A DNA stretch of 64,000 bases from Siphonodentalium dalli (taxonomy: Eukaryota; Mollusca; Scaphopoda; Gadilida; Siphonodentaliidae): positions 156,639,151 through 156,703,150 of the forward strand of contig CP136068.1 in the NCBI GenBank assembly GCA_032622095.1. Direction: 5' to 3'. This document shows positions 1-12,000 of the stretch, piece after piece. Both the position numbers and the translations under genes were made by a program. The notes under the pieces are model-generated. The model worked only from the letters and a program-made list of their open reading frames with translations. It searched no databases and was not told the DNA's origin. Position 1 is the first letter of the stretch. Each line of letters starts with the position of its first letter.

Positions 1-458
1 ACCATACTCATACCCCTTTTGATCTCAAACACTGGAAATTTTGCATTAAACAACACCTACTAGAGAAATTGATGAAAAGAGAAGAAAATCCATTTGCCTT
101 TTACTAGGAACAATCTATTTTATCATCTTTTAACTAGAATTTCCTCAATACAGCAGTTCAACTTATATTGTAATGTACAATGACAGTATTTGGCCAGTTG
201 CATATATTGTTACTGCTGCCTGTATTTCGGGTTTCCATCTTTCGGTCATGGACAGACCAGTGCAAAGCCGGCCATACATGGCAGTGGTGCATATATGCAA
301 GTGGCGAAGGGCTGTTGAAGTTGCATTACTTGCGTATTGACTTATTTTATTAGCTTTTCCTCTCCATATAAGTCTCGTTCTGAAATGGCTTTTATTTAAT
401 TTATATTTTAAATACTTTTATACATTGTGCTCCGAAGTTTCGAACTTCACTCACTGCC

Positions 459-549
459 CATGTGCCGAAAGCCACCAGGGACCGCAATGGAATTAAGTTC
501 TCATTTAGAGAACTTTTTGCGTTATCCCTGATGGTCTCGGGTCACATGA
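459..549. repeat. Imperfect inverted repeat
   Basis: The left arm (CATGTGCCGA, then CCAGGGA and GCAA) pairs imperfectly with the right arm (TTGCG, then TCCCTGATGG, then CACATG). A small inner palindrome, GTTCTC-ATTTA-GAGAAC, sits between them. It may be a degenerate foldback element; no target duplication is obvious. Confidence 0.45.
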
Positions 550-1616
550 GTATCTCTATTTTTATACAGATTTCTGCCACATAATTTACCTTATATTCTG
601 ACGGCAACCTCTATAAAATAAAATGAATTAATTCTTGAGAAAATTGATATATCCTCTTACGGTATATATCAATTATTTACACAGTCTGAACTCTAACTGT
701 CTCATCAGACCCCAACATAGTAACATATTTATATTTAATTTAAATTATTATAATTATAATATGTATATACTGTTGTGTATTATATTGATTCAACTTACTT
801 ACAACATACCCATTATATGTATTCATGTACACATGTATAACCTGAACTATCAAAATAAATCTAATCTAATCATTCAAAGGACCATTAGTATGCTACCATC
901 CATGTCGGTCTGACAATTGTCAAATGACCAGTTCACAATGCATTATAAACACTTCCATTGATCTTTGCTGACGACGCAACGTACATGTTTATAGGAGTCG
1001 GGAAATAAAAGACGACGTCATGGGTCTTTGATGTTACGCCACCAAAGAGAGACAATGTAACTTTCAATTTATGTAAGACTTTTGATCTGGCACCCAATTC
1101 TGACTTTGAATATGCATAATTTGAATACTTTCGACTGAAACATTTAAATGACTAAGAATTATAATGAAATATAAAGAAAATATAATTTGTGTGGGTTGTA
1201 ATAATATCAATAATATTTAAATTTTCAGGCATGGTGTTGTTTCCAACAGCAGCTTTCCAGTGCATTATTGTACAATTATGACATTATAGCTCGTTTTATT
1301 TGTGAATATATCGACCATGTTGTATATTATATTTTAAAGATTTTCGGCAATAACATATTGTTACTGCGCCCAAGAGTTTGTCCGCCCATAAAGTAGTAAA
1401 ATATTCTTGTTAAGAATTTATAGCATATTGTGAATAGGGTTATGAGACACGAACATTCAGTACTCCATCCATAATAGGAATAAGAGACGCAAACGATTAC
1501 ATAATTGCGAGACAAAACACTTCAAAGCATGCATGAACACAGTCTCGTCAACGCGAGGTTTTTTTCCCATTTATTAACAAAGATATATAAAGCATTTAAT
1601 TTAATTGTGATATAAC

Positions 1617-1738
1617 ATTTGACATAAAAGTACTCAGGCATTATTTCATGTCGTGCATTTAATTTAATTGTGATATATATGTAACAATTAAATTAAATGC
1701 ACGACATGAAATAATGCCTGAGTACTTTTATGTCAAAT
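1617..1738. repeat. 55-bp perfect inverted repeat (foldback)
   Basis: The arms 1617-1671 and 1684-1738 are perfect reverse complements over 55 bp around a 12-nt AT-rich loop (1672-1683). Part of the arm, GCATTTAATTTAATTGTGAT, also occurs as a direct repeat just upstream at about 1592. The perfect arms suggest a recent event or strong gene conversion. It may be a small foldback transposable element or a replication-derived palindrome. No coding capacity. Confidence 0.8.
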
Positions 1739-3302
1739 TTTGCTTGACCAATTAGAAAAATCGTCAACCAATCAGAAAATAGCCTGTGCGATCAAAGGCT
1801 ACTTTTGCTGCCCGGCAACAGATCCCATTCTGCGGATTGATCAATGATGTTATACACCATAAGTTAACTGAGTTTTGAATAGCAAATGACATGAAAAACA
1901 GATGTCACATTATTTTTTTTGTACCTAATTTAATACTGTTTTTTTGTACCGAATATTAAAAAATTATAACGCCACAAATTATGATCTTTTATAGACATCC
2001 CGCATTACAGTTTTATGCATGATGACTCCCGACATATTATTATCATGCTGCCCAATATAATGCTTATAGGCGTAAAATTTTATTTGATATTAATTGACAT
2101 TATTATTGCCGACTTTGATCTTACATCACACATGCACCGTATTTGTAAAGTTGAAGCTGCTAGCTATGATTTTTGTAAATACATTTGGGGAATACAAAAC
2201 TTAGACACGATTTATTCCTTGTACTTATAAGTAGCTGTATTATGGGTGAAAATAGCTCAATTATCGCATCTAATACACGTGACGTGCCCGGCTTTCTCAA
2301 CTATCGTGCCAATAGCTGTAACCAATATCTGCATTTGTTTGAAGGGTTAATAAAAACCCGAGTAAGTTAGCATAGTTGACACTTGGTAAACTACAAAAAT
2401 CTAAAATAAATATCCGAACACGTGTCCCCGAAAAGAGGATTTTTAACTCTGCCACAAATCATCGGATCGTTACCAAATTTGAATTTGGCCTGTGTCTTCA
2501 CGGCATGTGGTTAATACGCATACCAAATTTAAAAACAAAATAAGTCTAACAGTACTAAAACAATTGGCAGACCATATTAGACATTTTGGAGCTGATAAAC
2601 TCACCAAATTGGGTTTGGATCCAACCGACTAAAGTTATCATCCGGAAACCACATAACTCCGGCAAAAGCAAAAATGAGCGGACAGAACCCATATTCGAAC
2701 TTTACAGGCATTTTGAGTAGCTAAGCTAATTTTGTTAAGATCAGATCACAATTTAAGTTATCACCTGGAAATCATTACCAGACGACCACTAGGACGGGCG
2801 CACGTACAGATGGACACTGTAAATATGTTATATAACTCTATATTTTGTGCACAATAGTATGATTGAGTTATCAATAAAGCATCACACCGGCTATTTTAAT
2901 AGCACCCCCAAAATATATTTATTTTTTTCGGGGACAACAATTCCGGCCCACGGATACGTCCGCGACGACGATTTGAACAGTCTTGGTAGCAGTACTTTAG
3001 TATTAACGAAAATCACAATACAATGTATCGACAAAAGGGGGTTAATAAAACCGGCCGTGGACAACCAATATAGCCCATACATGGCAGCAACACTCCATTA
3101 ACATTTGCGCCACCGACAGCCGATAAATTACACACGGAACGACTGTTCAGCGCTAAATATCAATTATCTCGTCTAGTGGGGTCTACCTGGTCCGGTTTTT
3201 AACGCAATATTCGCGTCATCATGCCGTCATGTCCATTTTGTTTTGAAATTAGGCAGCAGAGAAAAAATGTCCCCCTGGGGACCTAATTCTGCTTACACCT
3301 CA

Positions 3303-3395
3303 GCAGAATGAGGTTCCCAGAGGGTGAATTTGGTGATTCTAGCCCACTATGTGGGGTAGCATCACTAAATTCACCCTCTGGGAACCTCATTCTGC
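3303..3395. repeat. 35-bp inverted repeat (foldback)
   Basis: The arms 3303-3337 and 3361-3395 are reverse complements with one mismatch. The 23-nt loop contains a further short TAGCCC/GGGGTA pairing. The arm word begins GCAGAATGAGGTTCCC. A related word, CTAATTCTGC, lies just upstream at about 3282. No ORF. Confidence 0.8.
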
Positions 3396-3896
3396 AAATT
3401 ACAGGCACACTATTTCAAGGCTTGATGATAGTGTTGAACTATTCGTCATCTTGTGTGATGATTCGGACAAGCTCTGATCTATATTCATATCTCTTGTCAT
3501 TTTTATACTGACATTTTTCATTGGTGTTTCGGAATTCATGTCCATAACATTCATCGACTCTTCTGATCAGTGCCTTTGATAAATTGGTAGATTTTTTCAG
3601 ATTCAACGTTTGGAGCACAATAGACATGGCCATGAGAAGACATATTATCTTTTGCACAAGAATTTCCAATCTTTATGCCAGAAAAGGTAGTGAAGAGATA
3701 TTTTGAATTTTAGCCAACTGGTGTACCAGTGTCGACTGAGAAGACAGGAAATGCTAAAGCTTCCTGTAAACAGAAGAGAGGAAGATCTAATGAGAATCAT
3801 TAATGCTGCACCAGCAGAGCTCCCATCATGAAAGAGTTGATCTCAAATATCTGTACACCTTGCAGGTTTTAAATTCCTAGAACAGTTTTTTTTTAG

Positions 3897-3965
3897 GCCA
3901 ATGCATTCTCTTATATATGCGAGGCGACCTATGGTCGACTCGCATATATAAGAGAATGCATTGGC
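3897..3965. repeat. 27-bp perfect inverted repeat (foldback)
   Basis: The arms 3897-3923 and 3939-3965 are perfect reverse complements. The loop GCGACC-TAT-GGTCGA can itself pair. The direct repeat GGTTTTAAATTCCTAGAA flanks this region (about 3865 and 4081), which could mark an insertion or a local duplication. Confidence 0.8.
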
Positions 3966-4414
3966 ACATGGCATAACTGTAACCATCACAATGTGGTCAA
4001 TGAGCCGGTTCCAATGATATCCATATTTGTATGGTTTTATTGAGACAGACCGAAGATATTTTAGGCTGTTGAAGCTCCTAGGTTTTAAATTCCTAGAATT
4101 GGGGAATATTGCACCTTCTACCCGTTTCATTAACACTACTGTCAACCTTGCACATGTACTGGGAAGTCAAGTCAAAAAGATGAGTATAAGATTTATCCTT
4201 GAATTGTATAAATGTCCCAGAAAACATGAGATACATTTATGTGACAACTCAAAACAGGCCAATCAGATATATGAATTGATAAAAATAATTATTTGGCTCT
4301 GTGCCAGATGAGGCTTTCATTCTTCATGAGTTTTTCAATTGTATATCTGGTCTCTTTTCTTTATTCTTCAGTTGTTGTTTTTTGATAATATCCATCATTA
4401 AACATACTTTTGCA

Positions 4415-4616
4415 GGTGGTGACGATATCAGAAGAAAACTTTAAAATCAGTCATTTCAACCCTCTTGGTTCCCAGTTAATTCCAGAAACAGGACACTTAC
4501 GGTGTGTTGAAGCAGTTATTTCCAATAAATTGTTTTCTATGGAAACAGGAAGATGTTGTATGAATAAAGTTAGACATATTATGGACTTATTCGGGTGCAT
4601 GAAATTGATAAGTTAG
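4415..4616 (+). other. Possible exon (very weak)
   Basis: A pyrimidine-rich stretch ending in TTTGCAG (about 4408-4414) resembles a 3' splice site. The 67 codons that follow are open up to a stop at 4616 and contain hydrophilic, ordinary-looking sequence. There is no recognisable domain, no second exon was found, and the frame is an assumption. It could equally be chance. Confidence 0.15.
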
Positions 4617-4968
4617 TACCCAGGCTATATGCCAACTGGAGGAATGTAGCATTCAAATAACATCATCGAAAATTTTAAAGAAATTGACCATACCACTCGT
4701 TAGAAAACATCGTCTGAACTACCCTCAATTGTAAATATTTACATCTCGATTCGGGATGCAAATATCAGCAACAAACTAACACAAATGATTTCGCCATCGA
4801 GAGTCATTACGTTCAGTTAATATATAATTATGGCGGCGTGTATTGTCAATTTGGATTAATATTCGTAAAAAATAACTACTTTGAGCAAGATTATTCTCAA
4901 TTTCTATTTGATTACCCTACCGGAGTGTTTCATATCACTTTAACTCATCTATTATATATTTTGAAAGA

Positions 4969-5718
4969 TCTGTGTGTGTGTGTGTGTGTGTGTATCTATC
5001 TGTCTGTCTGTCAGTAATCGATGGACTCAAATACGGCTGAGCCAATTTCGATGAAACTTGGTATGTGGGGGTATTTTCGGGTCAGGACTAACATAGGCCT
5101 ATTAATTTGTCCGTGCGAGGTCAACTTTTCACGTGCCGAGGTCAAATCTGTTTTTACGCCGTTTTGCGCTAATATATTTCAGTTCGGTGCTTACAAATCG
5201 ATTCGAAACAGCGCGAATAATAACATGCCAGTCATAATAATGACACTATGAGAATCTTTCGTGTTTCCTCTTTCCAACGATATATAATATGTATGTATCC
5301 GTTTTAGTTATCTGCCTCAATTATTAAGAAGAAGTGGTACGATCTTCTATCAGGGTAAAAACAATGCGTAACTTCTATGACGTCGTTAGAGGTCATAAAG
5401 TTAGATCACGTTAACTCTTAACAGGCCGATGCATTTGACTGTTTCAGACGTCTTGGCGATATCTCGGGCACCGATGGTAATTTATCTTTACGTTGAAACT
5501 TGATAATTAATGAGCGTGTGTATATGAGGCGCGTTTATATACTTCAGTGGAAATCAAATCGGGTTAAAAGGTCAAATCGGGTAAAACCGGATGGATTTCG
5601 ACGGGTACTTTTGTTCGGGCAGTGTTTTGGACGGGTCAAATCGTGACCCCACTTGACCTTGGCCTTCAAAATAAACAATTCAAGGTCAAACCCCGGACGA
5701 AGCCGGGTCACCTTCTAG
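4969..5718 (+). mobile_element. Non-autonomous Helitron
   Basis: The right end has a GC-rich hairpin (CCCGG-ACGAAG-CCGGG, 5692-5707) 7 nt before a terminal CTAG (5715-5718) followed by T. That is the classic Helitron 3' end. The left end is placed at TC (4969) after an A, ahead of a (TG)n tract and the TCTATCTGTCTGTC-type start frequent in invertebrate Helitrons. There are no terminal inverted repeats and no Rep/helicase ORF, so it would depend on an autonomous partner for rolling-circle transposition. The left boundary is less certain than the right. Confidence 0.65.
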
Positions 5719-5995
5719 TATCATATAAAACTGACAACGGTGGCTGTATTCTAACATAATGTGGTTTTAAAAATCTGTTGATATATTGTGAGATGAAAAT
5801 TAAGTGGACATTTTTAAGTAAGAACCAGAATGTAAACTTTTCTTCACCATCTAAACAAAGTGATGCGGACCAGAATGGTCTGGGCCAAGATAGTACACTC
5901 CGGTCCAGACCAGCCCTTAAGTATCCCTACCTTGTAGTCCGCATTAATATAACCTCTTTTGATGTATAATGTCAGATTAATCATCTGTTTTCCAA
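5719..5995. other. Short intergenic gap, nothing recognised
   Basis: Unique-looking sequence between the Helitron and R copy 1. I see no ORF of note, no repeat and no regulatory motif. Confidence 0.5.
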
Positions 5996-7107
5996 AAAAG
6001 GGCTGATAAGGTTTGAGTGACTTATATTGAATTCATATACCAACAACTAGATATTCAGGTAAGGCAAAGGTTGGTTAAAGGTGAACTCAAAAGTTGGATC
6101 AGCATTATGCGTATTTCAAATTACTTATGTGACACGCATGGGGAGGGGTCAACATCTACATCCCTCAGGCCAGACAACCAATACAAGTCAACTGAATGAG
6201 TATTCTTTCTCAACAGTTTACCGACAAACGGTATACTTTGTTCCGGCTCCGATTCCGGCATAACATCTTTTCGATCAAACACGGAGTACAAATATATCTG
6301 ACAAAATACATCTAAACAGTGAATTAATCGGGTAACAATCATTGATACCTTTTGATATTGTATCCTCGTTATCAAATTCACCTTTCAGAATATTTGTACG
6401 GCCTTAATGATTAAAAGAACATTAAACTGACTTGTGTTGTGTTTACTACGGCGAAAATAGGTGTCCACAGAAGCAACGTAATTAATTTGTTGCGCGATTC
6501 ACCTTGCGAAATAAGCTATCAAACCATGCCCGAATAACCTTGTCAGGGGCAATTCCAAACATCTGGGCTTATTTCACCCATCTATGCGTGTCAGCAGTAC
6601 ACATTCCTCCTATTTTCGATTCAGACAACTTCTCAAATATGTACACGGAAGTACACCAAAATAGAAACAACTAGGTCACAAAAGTAAATATTAAACCATT
6701 AAACCATTCAGATTAGTACAAGCTCCTTATTGTTTCATGCTCTTAATGTATAATTCCTCCTACTCTGATTAGCCCTACATGGTGAGGGGGAAGAACAGTC
6801 TGAATATTTCAACTGCATGTATTATATATCTAACGTGTCATCCCATACTGAAATCCGTACATTAACCAATGGATAACTCAGAATGAACCAAATCTAATCT
6901 ATCGAAACTTGTCTCAACCTCTGCATCTGTACATATAAGTAATAAGTAAATAGATTCTAATATAATATTTAGATGTCCTGGATTGACTCATGTGGGTTGT
7001 GATATGATGCATCTACATCAGGTCGCAGCATGAGAAGGAACTTGGTATTACATGACCAATTATATCATTGCAACATGAAAATATACTGTGAACTGTGACA
7101 TGCCCAC
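5996..7107. repeat. R repeat, copy 1
   Basis: A 1.1 kb segment almost identical to 20005-21116 and 55784-56890. It starts at AAAAGGGCTGATAAGG and ends at CTGTGACATGCCCAC. It has no long ORF and no clear terminal inverted repeats. In this copy the left flank is unrelated DNA, whereas copies 2 and 3 are directly preceded by the gag-only element. It may therefore be a 5'-truncated copy of that element, with R as its 3' untranslated part, or simply a duplicated genomic segment. Confidence 0.75.
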
Positions 7108-7394
7108 ACCCCCTCCCCCTGCCCACACCCCTTCCATACCCATCCCCAAAATCTTTATATTTGTCGCACACCATTGCACCACCTGTAAATATACACAGCA
7201 ACTTTAATATCAATATAATATTAATGTAATATATTTGTATAAGGGTCCTGCCCTCATAAGCCCAGCTTTTGTGGGATCCTGTTGTATATAACATGTTATT
7301 ATTCGATAATATCAAATAAAAACTTATTGAATTGAATAGCTATTTTGGGGACATCATAAAGCATGCTGGTCCTTACAAACTTTACCCAGCTTCT
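7108..7394. other. Unique segment between R copy 1 and promoter-like block
   Basis: Begins with a C-rich stretch (CCCACACCCC repeated twice) and continues AT-rich. It contains an AATAAA-type word in TCAAATAAAAACTT at about 7311. No ORF. R copy 2 lacks this piece, which suggests a deletion there. Confidence 0.45.
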
Positions 7395-7547
7395 GATTGG
7401 TTCCTTCCATCTCAGACTCTGGTTGGTCATTCTGCTGCAATTTGATTGGATGCTTCTTGATCCTCCAGGTCTGAGAAAGTGCTATAAAAGGCTGGCACAA
7501 ATCAGAATCATATTCATATTTCGACAGCGCTCGTCGTGACAAGTCGC
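7395..7547 (+). promoter_or_regulatory. Pol II promoter-like block upstream of LINE E1
   Basis: Three ATTGG-type (inverted CCAAT) boxes or near matches at 7395, 7421 and 7444 are followed by TATAAAA at 7483-7489. About 60 nt of putative 5' leader follows and ends GACAAGTCGC. The arrangement resembles compact invertebrate promoters such as those of histone genes; that comparison is inference. The last part recurs at 21121-21219 in front of a different LINE copy (E4). The first LINE-derived ATG (7576) lies downstream, so E1 ORF1 could be driven from here. Confidence 0.5.
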
Positions 7548-7575
7548 ACCTACCCAAGTTAAAGAGCTCACTGCT

Positions 7576-8711
7576 ATGGATCCGCGAGATACATACAACG
7601 CTTGTTATCATGGTGACGCCCTGTTTCCGGACGTCAAAGCTCACATTCTCGCCTGTACGGCCAGTGTTGGGGTCAGGGGGCCGAACCCCGGTAGACTGAC
7701 CCCTGAGGTCTTAGCAGGAAAAGTTTTAAGTGCAATGCCGGATGCCTCCCTCTACTCAATTTATAGAGGGCAGAACGTCAGAGACTGGAACTTAGTGTTC
7801 GAGTCGGCGGAGGAAGTTCAGCGTTACTATAATCTACAAGAATCTCGCCCATTCGATGATGAACTGTATATTGGCCAGACAGGGCTGACGAAACGTCCCC
7901 GGACGGTCAGAGTGAACTGGGTTCCGTATCACATCCCTCACCTGGCAGTGGTGTCCCGCCTAACGGAGTACGGAACAGTTTCTTTTATCGAATATGATAC
8001 GTTTTCAAAAGACAACCTGATTATCGCTACTGGGAAGCGGATTGTGAAGATGGAGATGTCCGTCGAAGACTTTCGCGAATTTCCTGACTTTATTCAGATA
8101 GACGGCCATAAGTGCCTGGTCACCATCGTGGGTCGGCCGCCCATTTGCCTCCGCTGTATGGAAAGAGGCCACGTTCGGGCCCAGTGCCCTTCTGGAGCAC
8201 CCGGTTCCTACGCCCAGGCGGCCGCTCGTGATTCAGTTACTAACGACCGCCGTGGCACGCGGAGATCTCGTACCAATGGTTCACCCGGTGATATTTCTCA
8301 TGTTGATACCACGAAGAACGCGGGACCGCGTATTCCGGAGTTAAACGGATCTGCTCCCCTGGATGCGGTGCCCCCCACCCCGGAGGTCGGGATTCCTGCT
8401 AGCGTGGAGAATGTGTTGGATGTGAATGTGACCCCCCCCCTGTGAGCATGGCAGAGCAGATGGACTCTGGCGCTCCCACGGGGGGCGAGTGTTCGGTTTC
8501 GGTTATTTCTGTTATACCGGAGACTCCTGCATCTCCCGAGGGGTTGGAAAAGGCCCCTTCTTCCGCCACACGGAAGCGTGCACACGACGGAGAGGGGGAT
8601 GACGACACGGGCCGTCGTAAGGTCATTCCCGTCCCCGCGGAGATCATCTCAGACAGTTCCGACTCGGATTCCGAAGTAGATGTAGAAGGGTCGGATGTCG
8701 ACCCCGGTTAA
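7576..8711 (+). pseudogene. E1 ORF1, broken nucleic-acid-binding protein
   Basis: The frame from ATG 7576 runs 289 codons to 8445. The acidic tail continues in another frame (about 8442-8711). The protein has a conserved N-terminal domain (motif GPNPGRLTPE, then RTVRVNWVP) and one CCHC knuckle, CLRCMERGHVRAQC, at about 8149-8190. It would coat LINE RNA in the cytoplasm. The frame breaks at a run of nine C (8432-8440) where E8 has seven. The tail is rich in D, E and S and has a basic KRAHDGEGDDD-like patch, perhaps a localisation signal. Residues missing at the N terminus reflect 5' truncation. Confidence 0.8.
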
Positions 8712-9045
8712 CTTTGACTAAGTGACCTATTATGTACTTCACAATTTTTATTTCGACCTGGACATGTCCCCGATTATGGCATATTCTTCCTTTCCGGCAA
8801 GCGACCCTGGCTACGACCCTGGACTTCGAGATCGCCTATTTCTCACAACCAAAGCTTGACACGCAGTGTCCAGCTGTCGGAGTAGTGTTTCGTATTGTAT
8901 TTTTAGATTTCCTTTCATTGACATGGCTTCATCGCCGCCCGCGCTGGTCGCGGTCTGCTTTGAGATCATTTCAATTATCCATTCTTTGTTGTGTTTTGTA
9001 TAGAATTATGTGCGTTCGTTCAGTTTTTCCCCTCCCACTCCTATC
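8712..9045 (+). other. ORF1-ORF2 spacer with conserved hairpin
   Basis: A 334-bp spacer found in every family A copy that retains it. It carries the hairpin CCGCG-CTGGT-CGCGG (about 8939-8953), followed by a T-rich tract and TATAGAATTATGTGCGTTCG before the ORF2 ATG. The element has no overlapping ORF1/ORF2 arrangement, so ORF2 must be reached some other way. The conserved hairpin is a candidate for that, by inference. Confidence 0.5.
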
Positions 9046-12000
9046 ATGGACGGGTTGTTTATAGCTTCCTTGAATGCTCGAGGACTGAGAAATGCTCAGA
9101 CGATGCAGGCGTTGAAATACCTTTTCTCGGTTGATAGAGTTGACATACTTTTCCTTCAGGAGACGTATGTCGACGACTATCAACTGGGCGACCAGATGGC
9201 TGAAGATTTGGGATGTAGGGGTTATTGGGCCACAGGCTCCAATCACTCCTGTGGGACAGCAGTCTTGGTCAAACATTCGTTGAATTTCACTGTTCACCGC
9301 TCTTTTTCTGAGCTGGATGGGCGTTTCGTGGGTGTCGATGGCGACATCTCCGGAATTCCCCTCCGGCTAATTTCCTTTTACGGGCCTCAACACAACGACC
9401 CGAATAAGAACCTGGTTTATCAAACTTTACTGCCCCATTTCAACACTAGTCGGGCCATCATTTTAGGTGGCGATTTCAATTTCATCCTCAATACATCCCT
9501 TGACAAGATCGGTGGGGATTACCGCCCCTCCCCTTTTGCCAAGGAATGGATTCGCACTATGGATACTTATGGGCTGGTTGACGTATACCGCTCTTTACAC
9601 CCTCGACAAGTTCAAACCACCTGCCATTCTGGTGATATCCACTCCCGATTGGATCGGTTCTACATTTCGAAATCCCTCATGTCATCCCCTCCCAAATTTT
9701 CCCAACAAACGTTTCCTTACTCCGATCACGACACGATCGCCATTCATTTCCAAAATTCCCCTGATATTTCCTTAGGGCCTGGGTATTGGAGGGTTAACAG
9801 TGCTTTATTCTCGGATTTTGAGTTCAGGGAATCCTTTACGGAATTTTGGCTTGATTCTACTTCTTCCGTGCACGATGACGAAATCACGCCGGAATGGTGG
9901 GATCAACTTAAAGATTCCATAAAGAGCTTTCTACAAGATTACTCTCGTACTAAAGCTTCGTCTGAACGAATTCAGCTTCGTCGTATGGAGAGACAATATC
10001 ATGCCCTTTTACGTGCTGAACGCTTCTCCCCCGGTACATACACTGATCAAATTGTTCCCCTAAAGGCAAGCATTCAAAATCGCTTGATCAATGCCACTCA
10101 AGGGGCCTACATTCGGTCCCGGTCTAAAATTCTCAATTCCAACAACGTTTCGTCGGATTACATTCGTTCGTTGGAACACACTCGCAGTTCAAGGAAATTA
10201 ATTACCTCTGCTGTCTATGACGGGATCGCACATACGTCCCAAGACGGCATTATGACCGCTTTTCGGTCCTCTCTTTTCACTCAGGGCGTTACTGACCCCG
10301 AAGTCCGTCCCACATTTCTACAAGAACTACCACAGGTTCCCACTTCTGACGACACCTTCTGTGACAGCCCATTAACTGCCCTGGAATTAACTGATGCCAT
10401 TAAAGGTATGTCCAGTGGCCGGGCACCCGGATTGGATGTGGAATTTTATTCCACATTCTCCCTGCTGGTCACCCCCATCCTTCTAGTCCTTTACAACAAA
10501 TGTCTTTCCCTTACATTACCCCTTTCTCAACGGACGTCACTTATTACTCTCCTACCCAAAGATTTGGACCACCCAGAGGTCCCCTCCAATTATCGCCCCA
10601 TCAGTTTATTAAACGTGGATTACAAAATACTTTCTAAAACATTATGCAACCGCCTGAAGGTTGTTATTCATAACGTCATTTCTGGCGATCAAACATGCGG
10701 TGTGCCAGGCCGCACCATTTTTGGACAATTGCCACCTCATGCGTAACATTCAAGACTATTGCGCTCAAAAAAATATCCCCTGTGCGTTTTTAAGTCTCGA
10801 TCAACAAAAAGCGTTTGATCGAGTTGATCATGAATATTTATTCCACGTCCTTTCAGCTTTTGGGTTCGGCCCCACTTTTATTTCGTGGGTTCGCCTCCTT
10901 TATACGGACATATTTTCCAGTGTATATATCAATCAGCACATTTCCACCCCCTTCCCCGTCACTCGCTCAGTTCGACAGGGCTGTAGCTTATCTCCCCTTT
11001 TATATATTATTTGCCTGGAGCCCCTTTTAATCAAAATTCGCTCAGATCCGAACGTCCCCGGCCTTATGGTACCGGGAGCGCCCACGCCCTTCAAACTAAC
11101 GGCATATGCCGACGACGTCACCCTTTTCGTGACGACGGACGCCTCTATTAACGCTGCCCTGTCCATTATTGATATATTTGGGCACGTCTCCGGCTCCAAG
11201 TTAAATTTGAACAAATCCGTCGGTCTCTTTTTGGGCTCATGGAGCCGACGTACCGACAGCCCCAGTGGCCTAAAGTGGGTCAAATCACACAAAATCCTCG
11301 GTATACAATTTGGATCTCAGGTCACCACTGACAATTTGTTTCAAAAATTTTCGAAATCTCTTCAATTTGGCAGGTTTGCACACCTCCCCTCATTCACCAG
11401 ATCTTCTTATCTTAATGTTTACGCCTTAAGCAAGCTCTGGTATTATTCCTCAATCATCCCCATGACCCCTCATTATATTACACTCGTCCAACGAGCGTCC
11501 TTCCAGTTTTTCTGGGCCACCAAATCGGAACCCCTCCCCCGCAGTCTCATGTACGCCCCCAAAAATTTAGGGGGCGCTGATATTGTCCATCTACCGACTA
11601 AGTTTCATTCTTATTATCTCCGTCATGTTCAGAGGTTGCTTACCAGCCCAGATGTGCGATGGTCTGTGTTTGCCATTTACTGGATCGGTCTTTCAATTCG
11701 CCAGTACCAACCCCTTTTCGCTTCCAACAACACGGCACATTGTGACCCCCAACATATTCCCTTATTCTACCGCCGTTGTTTGGCGTCCATTAAACACTTT
11801 GAAAAACACTCCCCCACCCTCCCGCTGGCGCAACTTACTTCCAAAGAGTTTTACACTCTACTTTTACCTGCCGTCATTTCCGCCCCTAAACTCCGTTGGT
11901 TTTACCCCAAAATGCCCCTTCATATTGTTTGGGCCAATTTACACAATTCGGCCATTGATCCCCTGATTCGTGGGATTCTTTATCGATTAATACATGGCGT

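Larger units (their letters stand above)
1..4968. other. AT-rich intergenic DNA without a confident gene
   Basis: This stretch is AT-rich with many stops in all frames. The short open frames in it have no recognisable domain and mostly lack an ATG start. It contains three long inverted repeats and one weak exon candidate, listed separately. Positions about 2400-2840 have the texture of a degenerate dispersed repeat (recurring ACCAAATTTGAA-like and CGGACAGA-like words), but I could not define its ends. Confidence 0.6.

Noticed and set aside
635-913. 92-codon frame near the left edge
   Set aside because: No ATG at its start, AT-rich low-complexity translation full of I, N and Y, and no motif. 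Likely chance.
6017-6381. Small ORFs of 60-86 codons conserved in all three R copies
   Set aside because: They are conserved only because the whole R segment is nearly identical. They overlap on both strands and have no protein-like features.
7483-7547. An actual histone gene start
   Set aside because: The promoter layout is suggestive, but no histone coding sequence follows; the LINE begins instead. Only the promoter-like block is reported.
8442-8711. Separate small gene for the acidic tail of LINE ORF1
   Set aside because: In E8 and E9 the tail is in frame with ORF1. The separate frame in E1 results from an altered C run.
10933-11292. 119-codon - strand frame, recurring in other LINE copies at the same place
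   Set aside because: It is the antisense shadow of the RT-coding region, repeated because the RT is repeated.
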